This document shows, piece after piece, positions 16,747 through 25,996 of a DNA stretch of 64,000 bases (within the stretch, counting starts at the first letter, position 1; each line of letters starts with the position of its first letter). The DNA comes from Bacteroidota bacterium (GTDB taxonomy: Bacteria > Bacteroidota > Bacteroidia > Chitinophagales > Chitinophagaceae), in NCBI GenBank assembly GCA_016866355.1, contig VGMN01000001.1, positions 186,001 through 250,000 of the forward strand, given 5' to 3'. Both the position numbers and the translations under genes were made by a program. The notes under the pieces were generated by a model that was not told the origin of the DNA, ran no database searches, and worked only from the letters and a program-made list of their open reading frames with translations.

Positions 16747-18687
16747 ATGAACAGGAGTGCCGCTAATAAGTTAGAGTTGAACCAATACGCAGCTATTGTA
16801 GTACGGGTTTGCTGGGCGCTTGCACTATTGTGGCTCACTCGATTTGTTTTTTATTTTTTTAACCAATCTTCATTTCAGGATATTTCATTACCTGATTGGG
16901 GTGCCATCTTGTGGGGCGGGCTTCGTTTTGATATGGCGGCAATTTGCTATGTAAATTCACTCTATATCATTTTGCAAGCGGCTCCGTTACGAGCTCGTTC
17001 TAAGCATTCATTTAAACAGTTTGCGCGTGGGCTTTTCTTATTTACCAATGGGCTAGCCTTATGGGTGAGCTGTGTAGATATGGTTTACTTTCCTTTTACG
17101 TTACGTCGTACCACAGCCACTGTGGTACGGGAGTTTGCGAATGAGGATAATCTCGGTACCATTTTAACCACGGCTGCATGGCACTATTGGTATTTTCTGC
17201 CCGTGTTTCTTGTTTTCTTTTGGTTGTTGCTAGTTGGCTACAACCGAATCTCAGTTAAAGCCCCGGCTAGTTTTAACCCAACCTATTTTTATACTGGCTC
17301 CTTGGGCATGTTATTGCTTTTCCCATTTTTATTGGTGGGGGGTATTCGAGGTGATTGGCGGTATTCAACTCGACCAATTACAATGAGTAACGCTGGGCAA
17401 TATGTAAAAAACCCTGGTAGTATTCCCTTGGTGTTGAATACCCCTTTTTGTATACTACGCACCATCCGACAACAATTTTATAAAGCGGATCAATTTTTCT
17501 CGCCCAATCAATTAGCAGCTATTTATACGCCAGTTATTCAGCTAAATCCTGTGGACACGTTCAAAACTGAAAATGTGGTCATCTTAGTGTTGGAGAGCTT
17601 TGGTAGGGAGTCTTTTGGTTTTTTTAATCGGAAATTGAATAATGGCAACTATAAGGGGTATACCCCATTTTTAGATTCATTACTTGCAAAAAGTTTTGTT
17701 ATTGAAAATGGGTTTGCTGCAGGAAGAAAATCCATCGATGCATTACCTGCGGTATTGGCAAGTATTCCTTCGGGAGAGCTCCCTTTTGTTCTCACACCTT
17801 ATGTTTCAAACCAGCTGCAAAGTCTCCCACAAGTATTAAAAGAAAAAGGGTATCATACTTCATTTTTTCATGGTGCTCCCAATGGCTCCATGGGGTTTAA
17901 GGCGTTTGTTAATTTACTGGGAGTAGAACATTATTTTGGGAAGGACCAATATGGTAATGACCAGGACTTTGATGGAACCTGGGGTATTTGGGACGAACCC
18001 TTTTTACAATTTTTTGCCAGCAAGTTGGATAGCTTCCCGGAACCCTTTCAGTCAACAATATTTACTGTTTCCTCACATGAACCTTTTCAGGTGCCAGCAA
18101 CGTATAGGGGCGTATTTCCAAAAGGCGAGCATCCTATTCGTGAGGTTACGGGTTACACTGATTACGCGTTGAAAAAGTTTTTTAATAAAATCAAATCCAA
18201 GCCATGGTTTCTGCGAACTTTATTTGTTATCACTGCCGATCATGCTTCCATCTCGCATGATCCTTCCTACCAAACTGCTTGGGGAAATATGGCGATTCCT
18301 ATTTTTTTCTATCATCCCTCAGATAAACTGAAGGCATTCTTGCCAGGAAATATCCAACAAACTGATATTATGCCCTCTGTACTGGGTTATTTAGGTTATC
18401 GAGGCACGGTATTTTCTTTCGGGAAAAATGTGTTTGCGCCACAACCTGAAAATTGGGTGGTAAATTATTATGGAGGATTTCAATTGATACAAAACCAGTA
18501 TTTATATCAGCAAAGTGAAAATGGAATAGGAGCGCTTTATGATTATAAGAGTGATCCCTTGTTACAAAAAAATCTGGCTGCACAAGACAAGCAACAGGTC
18601 ATAGCGTTAGATAGCCGGCTTAAGGCTTTTATCCAGCAGTATCATAATAGACTTATTAGTAATCAACTCCTGCCGCCTGCCCGTTAG
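16747..18687 (+). CDS. LtaS/OpgB-like sulfatase-fold transferase, membrane-bound
   Basis: A 646-residue protein with about five N-terminal membrane segments (residues about 15-200) and a large periplasmic alkaline-phosphatase-fold domain. Metal and catalytic motifs of the LTA synthase/phosphoethanolamine transferase group are visible: VLESFGRES (metal Glu), AAGRKSIDALPA (likely nucleophile Ser), SSHEPFQVP and TADHASISHD (metal ligands). Gram-negative Bacteroidota lack lipoteichoic acid, so transfer of a phosphoglycerol or phosphoethanolamine group to a surface glycan or lipid is more likely. It ends 20 nt before uvrA, whose own promoter lies in the gap. Confidence 0.85.
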   Translation: MNRSAANKLELNQYAAIVVRVCWALALLWLTRFVFYFFNQSSFQDISLPDWGAILWGGLRFDMAAICYVNSLYIILQAAPLRARSKHSFKQFARGLFLFTNGLALWVSCVDMVYFPFTLRRTTATVVREFANEDNLGTILTTAAWHYWYFLPVFLVFFWLLLVGYNRISVKAPASFNPTYFYTGSLGMLLLFPFLLVGGIRGDWRYSTRPITMSNAGQYVKNPGSIPLVLNTPFCILRTIRQQFYKADQFFSPNQLAAIYTPVIQLNPVDTFKTENVVILVLESFGRESFGFFNRKLNNGNYKGYTPFLDSLLAKSFVIENGFAAGRKSIDALPAVLASIPSGELPFVLTPYVSNQLQSLPQVLKEKGYHTSFFHGAPNGSMGFKAFVNLLGVEHYFGKDQYGNDQDFDGTWGIWDEPFLQFFASKLDSFPEPFQSTIFTVSSHEPFQVPATYRGVFPKGEHPIREVTGYTDYALKKFFNKIKSKPWFLRTLFVITADHASISHDPSYQTAWGNMAIPIFFYHPSDKLKAFLPGNIQQTDIMPSVLGYLGYRGTVFSFGKNVFAPQPENWVVNYYGGFQLIQNQYLYQQSENGIGALYDYKSDPLLQKNLAAQDKQQVIALDSRLKAFIQQYHNRLISNQLLPPAR

Positions 18688-18691
18688 CGTG

Positions 18692-18699
18692 TATCTTTG
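18692..18699 (+). promoter_or_regulatory. uvrA promoter, -7 element
   Basis: TATCTTTG, an exact TAnnTTTG match, ends only 8 nt before the uvrA ATG. Transcription starting the usual few bases downstream would leave a leader of about 0-5 nt, so the mRNA may be essentially leaderless. Confidence 0.6.
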
Positions 18700-18707
18700 C
18701 TACCCTT

Positions 18708-21569
18708 ATGGCGCGCACCACTAGCAAGAAGTTAACCGCTGGCGAAAATCTGGAATTTATTGAAGTTACCGGAGCGCGTGTGCACAACTTGAAGAATCTG
18801 GATATTTCCATTCCCAAAAACAAATTAGTGGTCATTACCGGAATCAGTGGTTCAGGAAAGTCCTCATTAGCCTTTGATACTATCTATGCAGAAGGGCAGC
18901 GCCGTTATTTGGAAACATTTGGTGCTTATGCGCGGCAATTTGTTGGGGATATGGAGAGGCCAGATGTAGATCGAATTGCAGGACTCTCTCCGGTAATTGC
19001 TATTGAACAGAAAACGACCAGTAAAAATCCCCGTTCAACAGTAGGGACTGTCACGGAGGTATATGACTTTTTGCGATTGCTCTATGCAAGAATTGGAAGG
19101 GCTTATTCTTACAACACAGGAAAGCCCATGGTTAAATGGAGTGAGGATGAGATTGTGCAGGCTATTTTTCAAAACTTCGAAAGAAAAAAAATTTCAATCT
19201 TAGCGCCGCTCGTACGGGGGAGAAAAGGCCATTATCGTGAACTATTTGAGGAGTATCGAAAAAAGGGATACTTAAAAGTACGTGTTGACGGAGTCATGCG
19301 GGATTTACAGGCCAAAATGCAAGTGGATCGGTATGTGATCCACGATATTGAATTGGTTATTGATCGTTTGCAGGTGGAGGCTTCCATGCGTGCACGTTTA
19401 AGTCAAAGTGTCCAACAGGGATTGCAACTGGGAAAAGGATTACTATTTCTTGAAGTAGAAGGACAGGGAATGGTACAGTATTCCAAACAACTAATGTGTG
19501 AGGATACTGGAATTAGTTATGAAGAACCTTCTCCCAACTCGTTTTCATTTAATTCTCCCTATGGAGCTTGTCCTGCCTGCAAAGGCCTGGGTGTAAATCA
19601 TCATGTAAACATGAAGGCCGTTCTTCCAGATACCTCCCTTAGTATAAGTGAAGGAGGTATTGTACCGCTTGGAGAAGAACGTGATGCGTGGGTATTCAGA
19701 CAGGCACAGGAAATGGCCAGGAAGCATAAGATTTCTTTTAAAACACCTATTCAGGATCTACCTAAAAAACAATTAAATCTACTGTTGTTTGGGAATGAAG
19801 AAGGCCAACCAACGGCAGCTGATTTTTCTGATGTGCAATTTAATCCCAACGGCCCTTTTGAAGGGGTGGTAAACTTACTGCAACGTTGGTTTGCTAACCC
19901 GTATAGTGAAAATATACGGGAGTGGACAGAAGATTTCATGGAGGTGAAGCCCTGTACTACCTGTGATGGGATGCGTCTTCGAAAAGAAAGCAATTGGTTT
20001 CGGGTTGATCAAAAAAATATTGCTACGCTGAGTGCTATGAATCTTGATAACCTGGCGGCCTGGTTTGATGGGGTGGAACTTCGGTTGTCTAAAAAAGAAA
20101 ATGCTATCGCTAAGGATATTTTGAAAGAGATCCGGGACCGCCTTGATTTTTTATTACAAGTAGGTTTAGGTTATTTGTCGTTAAACCGTTCTAGTAGAAG
20201 TTTAAGCGGGGGCGAATCACAGCGAATTCGGTTGGCAACACAAATCGGATCACAACTGAGAGGCATTACTTACATTTTAGATGAACCTTCCATTGGATTA
20301 CATCAACGCGACAATCACCAACTGATTCAAGCGTTAAAAAAAATGAGAGACTTAGGCAATACTGTGATTGTAGTGGAGCATGATAAGGATATTATGATGG
20401 CTGCAGATCACTTGATTGACATTGGTCCGCGTGCAGGTTTTCATGGTGGAAAAATTGTTGCAGCAGGACCTCCCGCTTCTTTTTTAAAATTGAATACACT
20501 CACGGCCGGTTACTTAAATGGAAAATTACAGCTACCGGTACCTGCTATCCGTAGAGCGGGCAATGGAAATGTTTTATCCTTACAAGGCGCTAGTGGAAAT
20601 AATCTGCAAAAAGTTAATGCTGATTTCCCCCTTGGAAAATTAATTGTAGTAACAGGTGTGAGTGGCTCAGGAAAATCTACACTAATAAATGAAACAGTGT
20701 ATCCCTTACTGGCAAAACATTGCTACGATTCTCGAGCACAGGCCTTGCCCTATAAGAAATTAGGGGGATTAGAACATATCGATAAGGTTATTGAAATTGA
20801 TCAGTCTCCTATTGGAAGAACACCGCGTAGTAATCCTGCCACCTATTGTGGTTTTTTCACTGAGATCCGAACGCTATTTTCAACATTGCCTGAGAGTAAG
20901 GTTAGAGGTTATGGAGCTGGTCGTTTTTCTTTCAATGTACGGTCTGGCCGTTGCAATACTTGTGAGGGTGGGGGGATGCGCGTGATTGAAATGAACTTTC
21001 TTCCTGATGTATATGTGCATTGTTCTAGTTGCAATGGTAAAAGGTATAATCGTGAGACCTTGGAAGTACGTTACAAGGGAAAGTCTATTGCTGATGTATT
21101 GGATATGACGGTGGAAGAAGCTATTCTGTTTTTTCAAACAGTTCCATATATCTATCGAAAAATTAAAGTATTGGAGGAGGTGGGACTGGGATATGTAACA
21201 CTTGGTCAGGCTGCCACTACATTGAGTGGAGGTGAAGCACAACGTGTAAAACTTTCTACTGAGTTAGCAAAGCGTGACACCGGCAAAACGTTTTATATTT
21301 TGGACGAACCTACCACAGGTCTTCATTTTGAAGATATACGTCATTTAATGGATGTGCTCAATAAACTAGTGGATCGGGGTAACACCGTTTTGGTTATTGA
21401 ACATAATTTGGATGTGATCAAAATGGCGGATCACATAATTGATTTAGGTCCTGAAGGAGGTGATGGGGGAGGATCTATTCTTTTCCAGGGAACACCTGAG
21501 GAAATGGTTAAGAAAGTAAACACACACACCGCTACTTTTCTACAACAAGAATTGAATGCACGTAACTAA
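18708..21569 (+). CDS. uvrA: Excinuclease ABC subunit A
   Basis: A full-length 953-residue UvrA, the damage-sensing ATPase of nucleotide excision repair, acting as a dimer with UvrB. It shows Walker A1 GISGSGKSS (about residues 45-53), the UvrB-interaction region beginning with TSKNPRSTVGTVTE, zinc module 1 (CPACKGLG, then CTTC), signature LSGGESQR (near 500) with [11 protein letters not shown], Walker A2 GVSGSGKST (near 650), zinc module 2 (CNTC, CSSC) and LSGGEAQR (near 844). No SOS-type operator was recognised. The stop overlaps the convergent GNAT gene by 4 nt. A diverged paralogue lies at the left window edge. Confidence 0.98.
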   Translation: MARTTSKKLTAGENLEFIEVTGARVHNLKNLDISIPKNKLVVITGISGSGKSSLAFDTIYAEGQRRYLETFGAYARQFVGDMERPDVDRIAGLSPVIAIEQKTTSKNPRSTVGTVTEVYDFLRLLYARIGRAYSYNTGKPMVKWSEDEIVQAIFQNFERKKISILAPLVRGRKGHYRELFEEYRKKGYLKVRVDGVMRDLQAKMQVDRYVIHDIELVIDRLQVEASMRARLSQSVQQGLQLGKGLLFLEVEGQGMVQYSKQLMCEDTGISYEEPSPNSFSFNSPYGACPACKGLGVNHHVNMKAVLPDTSLSISEGGIVPLGEERDAWVFRQAQEMARKHKISFKTPIQDLPKKQLNLLLFGNEEGQPTAADFSDVQFNPNGPFEGVVNLLQRWFANPYSENIREWTEDFMEVKPCTTCDGMRLRKESNWFRVDQKNIATLSAMNLDNLAAWFDGVELRLSKKENAIAKDILKEIRDRLDFLLQVGLGYLSLNRSSRSLSGGESQRIRLATQIGSQLRGITYILDEPSIGLHQRDNHQLIQALKKMRDLGNTVIVVEHDKDIMMAADHLIDIGPRAGFHGGKIVAAGPPASFLKLNTLTAGYLNGKLQLPVPAIRRAGNGNVLSLQGASGNNLQKVNADFPLGKLIVVTGVSGSGKSTLINETVYPLLAKHCYDSRAQALPYKKLGGLEHIDKVIEIDQSPIGRTPRSNPATYCGFFTEIRTLFSTLPESKVRGYGAGRFSFNVRSGRCNTCEGGGMRVIEMNFLPDVYVHCSSCNGKRYNRETLEVRYKGKSIADVLDMTVEEAILFFQTVPYIYRKIKVLEEVGLGYVTLGQAATTLSGGEAQRVKLSTELAKRDTGKTFYILDEPTTGLHFEDIRHLMDVLNKLVDRGNTVLVIEHNLDVIKMADHIIDLGPEGGDGGGSILFQGTPEEMVKKVNTHTATFLQQELNARN

Positions 21570-22018
21570 GCCATTCGAATCATATGAATGTGCTCAATTC
21601 CGTCTTCCAGGTAGATTGCGCCATCTCGAATAAAACCAAAAGTTTGGTAGAACTTTTCAAGATATAATTGCGCACCTACCTCAATGGGGCCTTTTCCAAA
21701 TAATTTTTCACAACTGTCGATAGACTCGGTCATTAGAAGTTTACCTATGCCCGTTCTTCGTACGTTTTCTGCAGTTACCACTCTTCCTATTGAGCAACTT
21801 TCATAGGCCAATCCTGCCGGAAGCAACCGCGTGTAGGCCACCAGTTGATTGTCAAGTTTACCCAGTAAATGCCATGACTGCTGATCTTTATTGTCCATAT
21901 CCAAAAAAACACATTGCTGCTCTACTACAAAAATGGCAGATCTTAATTGCAATAACGCATAGCAATCTGATGGCAGTAACTCCTCAAATTTTAAAAGTGA
22001 CCAATCGATTTTACTCAT
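21566..22018 (-). CDS. GNAT N-acetyltransferase, ElaA-like
   Basis: A 150-residue acetyltransferase. The ElaA-type opening (WSLLKFEELLPSDCYALLQL, then RSAIFVVEQQC) is followed by the acetyl-CoA loop region SIGRVVTAENVRRTGIGKLLM, where RRTGIG is the pyrophosphate-binding Q/RxxGxG/A motif. The substrate is unknown. Translation is probably coupled to rpe, since its ATG overlaps the rpe TGA in ATGA (22015-22018). Confidence 0.85.
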   Translation of the reverse strand: MSKIDWSLLKFEELLPSDCYALLQLRSAIFVVEQQCVFLDMDNKDQQSWHLLGKLDNQLVAYTRLLPAGLAYESCSIGRVVTAENVRRTGIGKLLMTESIDSCEKLFGKGPIEVGAQLYLEKFYQTFGFIRDGAIYLEDGIEHIHMIRMA

Positions 22019-22674
22019 TTGTTGATTCCAATTCGCTTGAGTGAAGCAATGGTGGCAAGGGGATCCTTGGATTTAAAAACGGTATTGCCGGCAACTAGTA
22101 CATCAGCTCCAGCTTCGATTATTGCTGGTGCATTTTCAAGTGTTACACCTCCATCAATTTCAATGACTGCAGTTGCATTATGTTCTGTGATTAGTTTTTT
22201 TAGTTCTGTGATTTTTGGCAGCGTAGCGGCTATGAATTGTTGTCCGCCAAATCCTGGATTCACACTCATCAAGCAAACCAAATCAATTTCTTTTATAACA
22301 GGGGCCAGACTTGATACCGGTGTATGTGGGTTAAGCGCTACACCTGCTTTAACACCCAGCTCTTTTATTTGCTGAATAGTTCTGTGAAGATGTATGCAAG
22401 CTTCCGCATGCACAGTGATAATGTCTGCTCCGGCTTCCTTGAAAGCAGTCAGGTAGCGTTCAGGCTTTTCAATCATTAGGTGTACATCACAGGTCTTGGA
22501 GGTGGCCTTTCTAAAAAACTGTATCAACATAGGGCCAAAGCTGATGTTAGGAACAAAATTTCCATCCATCACATCCAGGTGGTACCAGTCTGCTTCACTT
22601 TTGTTAAGAAGCTCACAATCAGCCTGAAGATGCAGGAAATTAGCGGAGAGCAGAGAGGGGGCTACAATCGGCAT
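22015..22674 (-). CDS. rpe: Ribulose-phosphate 3-epimerase
   Basis: A 219-residue TIM-barrel metalloenzyme interconverting ribulose-5-phosphate and xylulose-5-phosphate in the pentose phosphate pathway. It has APSLLSANF at the N-terminus, the metal ligands in YHLDVMDGNFVPN and VHLMIEKPE, SVNPGFGGQQFI, and EIDGGV plus GADVLVAGNTVF for the phosphate site. Normal length. It is the first gene of an operon with the ElaA-like gene. Confidence 0.97.
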   Translation of the reverse strand: MPIVAPSLLSANFLHLQADCELLNKSEADWYHLDVMDGNFVPNISFGPMLIQFFRKATSKTCDVHLMIEKPERYLTAFKEAGADIITVHAEACIHLHRTIQQIKELGVKAGVALNPHTPVSSLAPVIKEIDLVCLMSVNPGFGGQQFIAATLPKITELKKLITEHNATAVIEIDGGVTLENAPAIIEAGADVLVAGNTVFKSKDPLATIASLKRIGINK

Positions 22675-22733
22675 AGATGCAAGTTACTAATCATTTTTTA
22701 CAATGGGCTGACACTTGAACGTTACTCTAAAGA

Positions 22734-22741
22734 TAAATTTG
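22734..22741 (+). promoter_or_regulatory. Promoter of the TolB-like gene
   Basis: TAAATTTG matches the -7 consensus, with a TTG (22715-22717) 16 nt upstream as a possible -33 element. It ends 20 nt before the ATG at 22762 and places the start downstream of the earlier in-frame codons. Confidence 0.6.
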
Positions 22742-22761
22742 CACGCTACAAAAAGAATCGC

Positions 22762-23856
22762 ATGAAAAATTTATTGGCACCTCTATTCGGCAGAACATTT
22801 TTTTTGATGGGGTCACTGCTTGTATTGTTTCAAATTCAGTTACATGGACAAGACAGTCTTCACTATGCAGAAGAATCTCATCTTAAAAATATTCGTCAGT
22901 TAACATTTGGAGGAGACAATGCTGAAGCATACTGGAGCTATGATGGAAAATCCCTGGTTTTTCAGCGTACCTCTTTAAAGGATGGAATTCCCTGCGATCA
23001 GATTTTTATTGGACGTGTACCCGAAAATCCAACGGCTCCATTTGAATTCAAGTCAGTAAGCACAGGCAAGGGAAGAACCACCTGTGCCTTTTTCACAAAG
23101 GATAATCAACATATCATTTATGCCTCTACGCATTTGGTTAGCGGCGAATGTCCGCCAGTTCCGGATCGAGCAAAGTATGGCAACAAGTACATATGGCCTT
23201 TGTACCGGGGTTATGATATTTTCCAATCTGATTTGAATGGAAAAATCGTTAAGCAATTAACAAACTCTCCATTTTATGATGCGGAGGCTACTCTTTCGCC
23301 CGATGGCAAGAAAATGATTTACACCAGTACCAAGGATGGTGATATTGAACTTTATATCATGGATCTTAAATCCGGAAAGGAAAAAAGAATAACCAATGAG
23401 TTGGGATACGATGGGGGAGCCTGGTTCAGTCCTGATGGAAAGAAAATAATTTGGCGTGCATCACGTCCAAAAACGGAAGCAGCTGTTTCAGAGTACAAAG
23501 AGTTGCTGGCACAAGATTTAGTGGCCCCCACCAATATGGAAGTTTGGGTAGCTAATGCTGATGGTTCGGGTGCAAAGCAGGTAACCCATTTTGGTCAGGC
23601 CAATTGGGCACCCACTTTTATGCCTGACAGTAAACGTATCATCTTTGCCTCTAACCATGAGTACAAGCGGGGATTCCCTTTTAATCTATACACCATCAAT
23701 GGCGATGGGTCCAACTTGCAAAAAGTGAGCCGTGACAAAGGCTTTGATGCATTTCCTATGTTCAGCCCTGATGGGAAGCGTTTAGTATTTGCAAGCAATC
23801 GTAACAATGGGGGGACCCGGGATACGAATGTTTTTGTGGCCGACTGGGTGGAGTAA
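22762..23856 (+). CDS. TolB-like WD40/PD40 beta-propeller protein, exported
   Basis: A 364-residue protein with a signal peptide (hydrophobic residues about 9-24, then HGQDS) and repeated PD40 blades: YWSYDGKSLVFQR, TLSPDGKKMIYTS, WFSPDGKKIIWRA, TFMPDSKRIIFAS, MFSPDGKRLVFAS. This resembles the TolB propeller without a TolB N-terminal domain, as is frequent in Bacteroidota; it likely binds a peptide or partner in the periplasm. Partner unknown. The ATG at 22762 is 20 nt behind a good promoter, so in-frame sequence further upstream, inside the antisense of rpe, is excluded. Confidence 0.85.
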   Translation: MKNLLAPLFGRTFFLMGSLLVLFQIQLHGQDSLHYAEESHLKNIRQLTFGGDNAEAYWSYDGKSLVFQRTSLKDGIPCDQIFIGRVPENPTAPFEFKSVSTGKGRTTCAFFTKDNQHIIYASTHLVSGECPPVPDRAKYGNKYIWPLYRGYDIFQSDLNGKIVKQLTNSPFYDAEATLSPDGKKMIYTSTKDGDIELYIMDLKSGKEKRITNELGYDGGAWFSPDGKKIIWRASRPKTEAAVSEYKELLAQDLVAPTNMEVWVANADGSGAKQVTHFGQANWAPTFMPDSKRIIFASNHEYKRGFPFNLYTINGDGSNLQKVSRDKGFDAFPMFSPDGKRLVFASNRNNGGTRDTNVFVADWVE

Positions 23857-23867
23857 GAAAGGCTTCA

Positions 23868-23891
23868 TACATTTGTTTACCTAAACAAATG
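23868..23891 (+). promoter_or_regulatory. Promoter with overlapping perfect palindrome
   Basis: TACATTTG (23868-23875) is an exact -7 element. It overlaps a perfect 10-bp inverted repeat CATTTGTTTA-CC-TAAACAAATG (23870-23891), which ends 4 nt before the next ATG. Such a palindrome over a promoter could be a repressor operator; as RNA, if transcribed, only its second half would be in the leader. Confidence 0.55.
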
Positions 23892-23895
23892 CTAT

Positions 23896-24330
23896 ATGGA
23901 AACCGGACTTTTGCACTTGCACAATGCCCTTCGTTGGGTATTACTATTATTACTGCTCTGGAATTTAATTCAAGCAATTACCAAAAAAGAGTCCCTTGCT
24001 AGTAGTAGTCTATGGCTCATGATTACGGCCCATACCATGTTACTCATTGGGCTTTATCAGGCAATAGCAGGTAGATATGGCTGGACATCATTAAATCTGC
24101 CAGCGGGTAGTTCGGTAATGAGCGATTCTTTTTATCGATTCTTTCTCATAGAGCATCCTGTTTTAATGATCTCTTCAATTATATTAATTACGTTAGCGCG
24201 TGGAAAAGCAACGCAACGCAACTACCGCTCCGTTACATGGTTACTAGCTATTGCTTTAGTGTTGATCCTAGCGGGTATTCCTTGGCCTGGAAGAGAGTTG
24301 GTGGGTAGACCGCTTTTTCCGGGTGCATAA
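23896..24330 (+). CDS. Small four-helix membrane protein with conserved-looking histidines
   Basis: A 144-residue protein with four predicted membrane helices (about residues 11-28, 39-58, 85-102, 112-127). Histidines sit at the start of helices: HLHNALRW, ITAHTML and IEHPVLM. Similar short Bacteroidota proteins are sometimes annotated as cytochrome b-like, and the histidines could ligate haem, but this is inference only. It lies between a TolB-like gene and homogentisate dioxygenase, with its own palindrome-covered promoter. Confidence 0.7.
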   Translation: METGLLHLHNALRWVLLLLLLWNLIQAITKKESLASSSLWLMITAHTMLLIGLYQAIAGRYGWTSLNLPAGSSVMSDSFYRFFLIEHPVLMISSIILITLARGKATQRNYRSVTWLLAIALVLILAGIPWPGRELVGRPLFPGA

Positions 24331-24368
24331 GGTTACTGTTGGTACTACAAATTAATCATTGACACCCT

Positions 24369-25526
24369 ATGGCTCATTATCATAAACTTGGACAAATTCC
24401 GCACAAAAGGCACACGCAGTTTCGTAAGCCGGATGGAACCTTGTATAGTGAACAGCTATTTTCCACAGAGGGATTTAGTGATGATTATTCCTTGCTTTAT
24501 CATTGTCATCCTCCCACACAAATCATAAAAACAGAACCCCAGCAGGATGTATCTCCGCAAGTAGCCGAAGAGAAAATGTTGAAGCATCGCAGCTTCGAGG
24601 GGTTTCACATTAAGCCTGAGGCAGATTTTCTTAAAAGTCGTGTACCGGTATTGGTTAATGGTGATTGTCACATTGTATTAGCTTCTCCGCAACAGAGCAT
24701 GACTGATTATTTCTATAAGAATACGGATGCTGATGAATTAATTTTTATACACGAGGGATCCGGGAAAGTGCTGACACAATATGGACAACTTCCATTTTCC
24801 TATGGAGATTACATTATTCTTCCCAGAGGAACTATTTATCAAATACATTTTGATACGCCTACAAACCGTTTGTTTATTGTAGAGTCTTTTTCGCCCCTTC
24901 GGTATCCTAAACGCTATATGAGTCGGTTTGGACAGTTGATGGAGCATTCGCCCTATTGCGAACGCGATATTCGTCCTCCACAAGATTTACTCACCATTGA
25001 CCAGCAAGGTGATTTTTTAATACGAGCCAAAAAGAAAGGAATGTTATACGGGTTGCATTATGGTACGCATCCCTTTGATGTAGTGGGTTGGGACGGCTGT
25101 TGCTATCCTTACATCTTCTCAATTCATGATTTTGAGCCCATCACTGGTCGCGTTCATATGCCGCCGCCTATCCACCAAACTTTTGAGACAAACAGTTTTG
25201 TTGTTTGTTCTTTTGTACCTCGACTTTATGACTACCATCCACAGGCAATTCCTGCACCCTACAATCACAGCAACATAGATAGTGATGAAGTGATTTATTA
25301 TGTAGACGGTGATTTCATGAGTCGTAAAAGTGTTACTCGAGGAATGATAACATTACATCCGGCTGGTATCCCACACGGGCCTCATCCGGGTGCTGTTCAA
25401 AAAAGCATTGGAGCCAAGGAAACCAAGGAATTGGCGGTGATGGTAGACACTTTCCGCCCGCTAATGTTAACCAAGCAGGCCTTAGATATTGAAAATCAAG
25501 GCTATGTAATGAGTTGGGCGGAGTAA
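24369..25526 (+). CDS. hmgA: Homogentisate 1,2-dioxygenase
   Basis: A 385-residue cupin-type Fe(II) dioxygenase that opens the ring of homogentisate to maleylacetoacetate in tyrosine/phenylalanine catabolism. The iron-site region is visible: MPPPIHQTFETNSFVVCSFV (His and Glu ligands) and HPAGIPHGPHPG (His ligand), matching the order known for this family. The protein is shorter than the human enzyme (445 residues), as usual for Bacteroidota members. No other genes of the pathway (4-hydroxyphenylpyruvate dioxygenase, fumarylacetoacetase) are in the window. It starts 38 nt after the small membrane protein, so cotranscription is possible. Confidence 0.92.
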   Translation: MAHYHKLGQIPHKRHTQFRKPDGTLYSEQLFSTEGFSDDYSLLYHCHPPTQIIKTEPQQDVSPQVAEEKMLKHRSFEGFHIKPEADFLKSRVPVLVNGDCHIVLASPQQSMTDYFYKNTDADELIFIHEGSGKVLTQYGQLPFSYGDYIILPRGTIYQIHFDTPTNRLFIVESFSPLRYPKRYMSRFGQLMEHSPYCERDIRPPQDLLTIDQQGDFLIRAKKKGMLYGLHYGTHPFDVVGWDGCCYPYIFSIHDFEPITGRVHMPPPIHQTFETNSFVVCSFVPRLYDYHPQAIPAPYNHSNIDSDEVIYYVDGDFMSRKSVTRGMITLHPAGIPHGPHPGAVQKSIGAKETKELAVMVDTFRPLMLTKQALDIENQGYVMSWAE

Positions 25527-25580
25527 TTGCCTCACTTTCAAAATTTTAGCGATTTTCTTCTTTATTCGCTGACAAGCGCC

Positions 25581-25588
25581 TATCTTTG
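25581..25588 (+). promoter_or_regulatory. Alpha-operon promoter, -7 element
   Basis: TATCTTTG fits TAnnTTTG and ends 16 nt before the infA ATG. This gives the infA-to-rplQ operon its own promoter directly behind hmgA. Confidence 0.65.
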
Positions 25589-25604
25589 CACCCCTTAAAA
25601 TCGT

Positions 25605-25823
25605 ATGTCGAAACAACCGCTGATTAAGCAGGATGGAGTCATTTTAGAAGCATTATCCAATGCAATGTTCCGGGTAAAACTGGAAAATGGACATGAAATC
25701 CTGGCTACGATCTCCGGAAAAATGCGAATGCACTACATCCGTATTCTCCCCGGTGACAAAGTTGGTGTGGAACTTTCTCCTTATGATTTGACAAGGGGTC
25801 GGATTAATTTCCGCTATAAATAA
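25605..25823 (+). CDS. infA: Translation initiation factor IF-1
   Basis: A 72-residue S1/OB-fold protein that occupies the ribosomal A site during initiation. The sequence has [19 protein letters not shown], then [18 protein letters not shown] and [15 protein letters not shown], a complete IF-1. It is the first gene of this operon; secY and map, commonly found directly upstream, are absent here. Confidence 0.98.
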   Translation: MSKQPLIKQDGVILEALSNAMFRVKLENGHEILATISGKMRMHYIRILPGDKVGVELSPYDLTRGRINFRYK

Positions 25824-25843
25824 GACTGTTAAACAGAATAACG

Positions 25844-25960
25844 ATGAAAGTAAGAGCTTCTATCAAAAAACGCAGCGCAGATTGTAAGATTGTCCGTCGT
25901 AAAGGCAAGCTGTACATCATTAACAAAAAAAATCCTCGCTTCAAGCAGCGTCAGGGTTAA
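25844..25960 (+). CDS. rpmJ: 50S ribosomal protein L36
   Basis: A 38-residue protein: [19 protein letters not shown], then [19 protein letters not shown]. This is the cysteine-poor form: only one Cys remains of the C3H zinc ligands of zinc-binding L36, though the His position near the end is also replaced. It lies 20 nt after infA and 36 nt before rpsM. Confidence 0.97.
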   Translation: MKVRASIKKRSADCKIVRRKGKLYIINKKNPRFKQRQG

Positions 25961-25996
25961 TCCTATTTTAAACTAATTAATTTTTAATACTCAATT

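Noticed and set aside
20880-21242. Minus-strand frame of 120 codons inside uvrA
   Set aside because: Lies opposite the zinc module and signature of uvrA; composition is that of a shadow frame.
22019-22375. Plus-strand frame of 118 codons opposite rpe
   Set aside because: Antisense of a clear rpe gene, low-complexity Ser/Pro/Val sequence.
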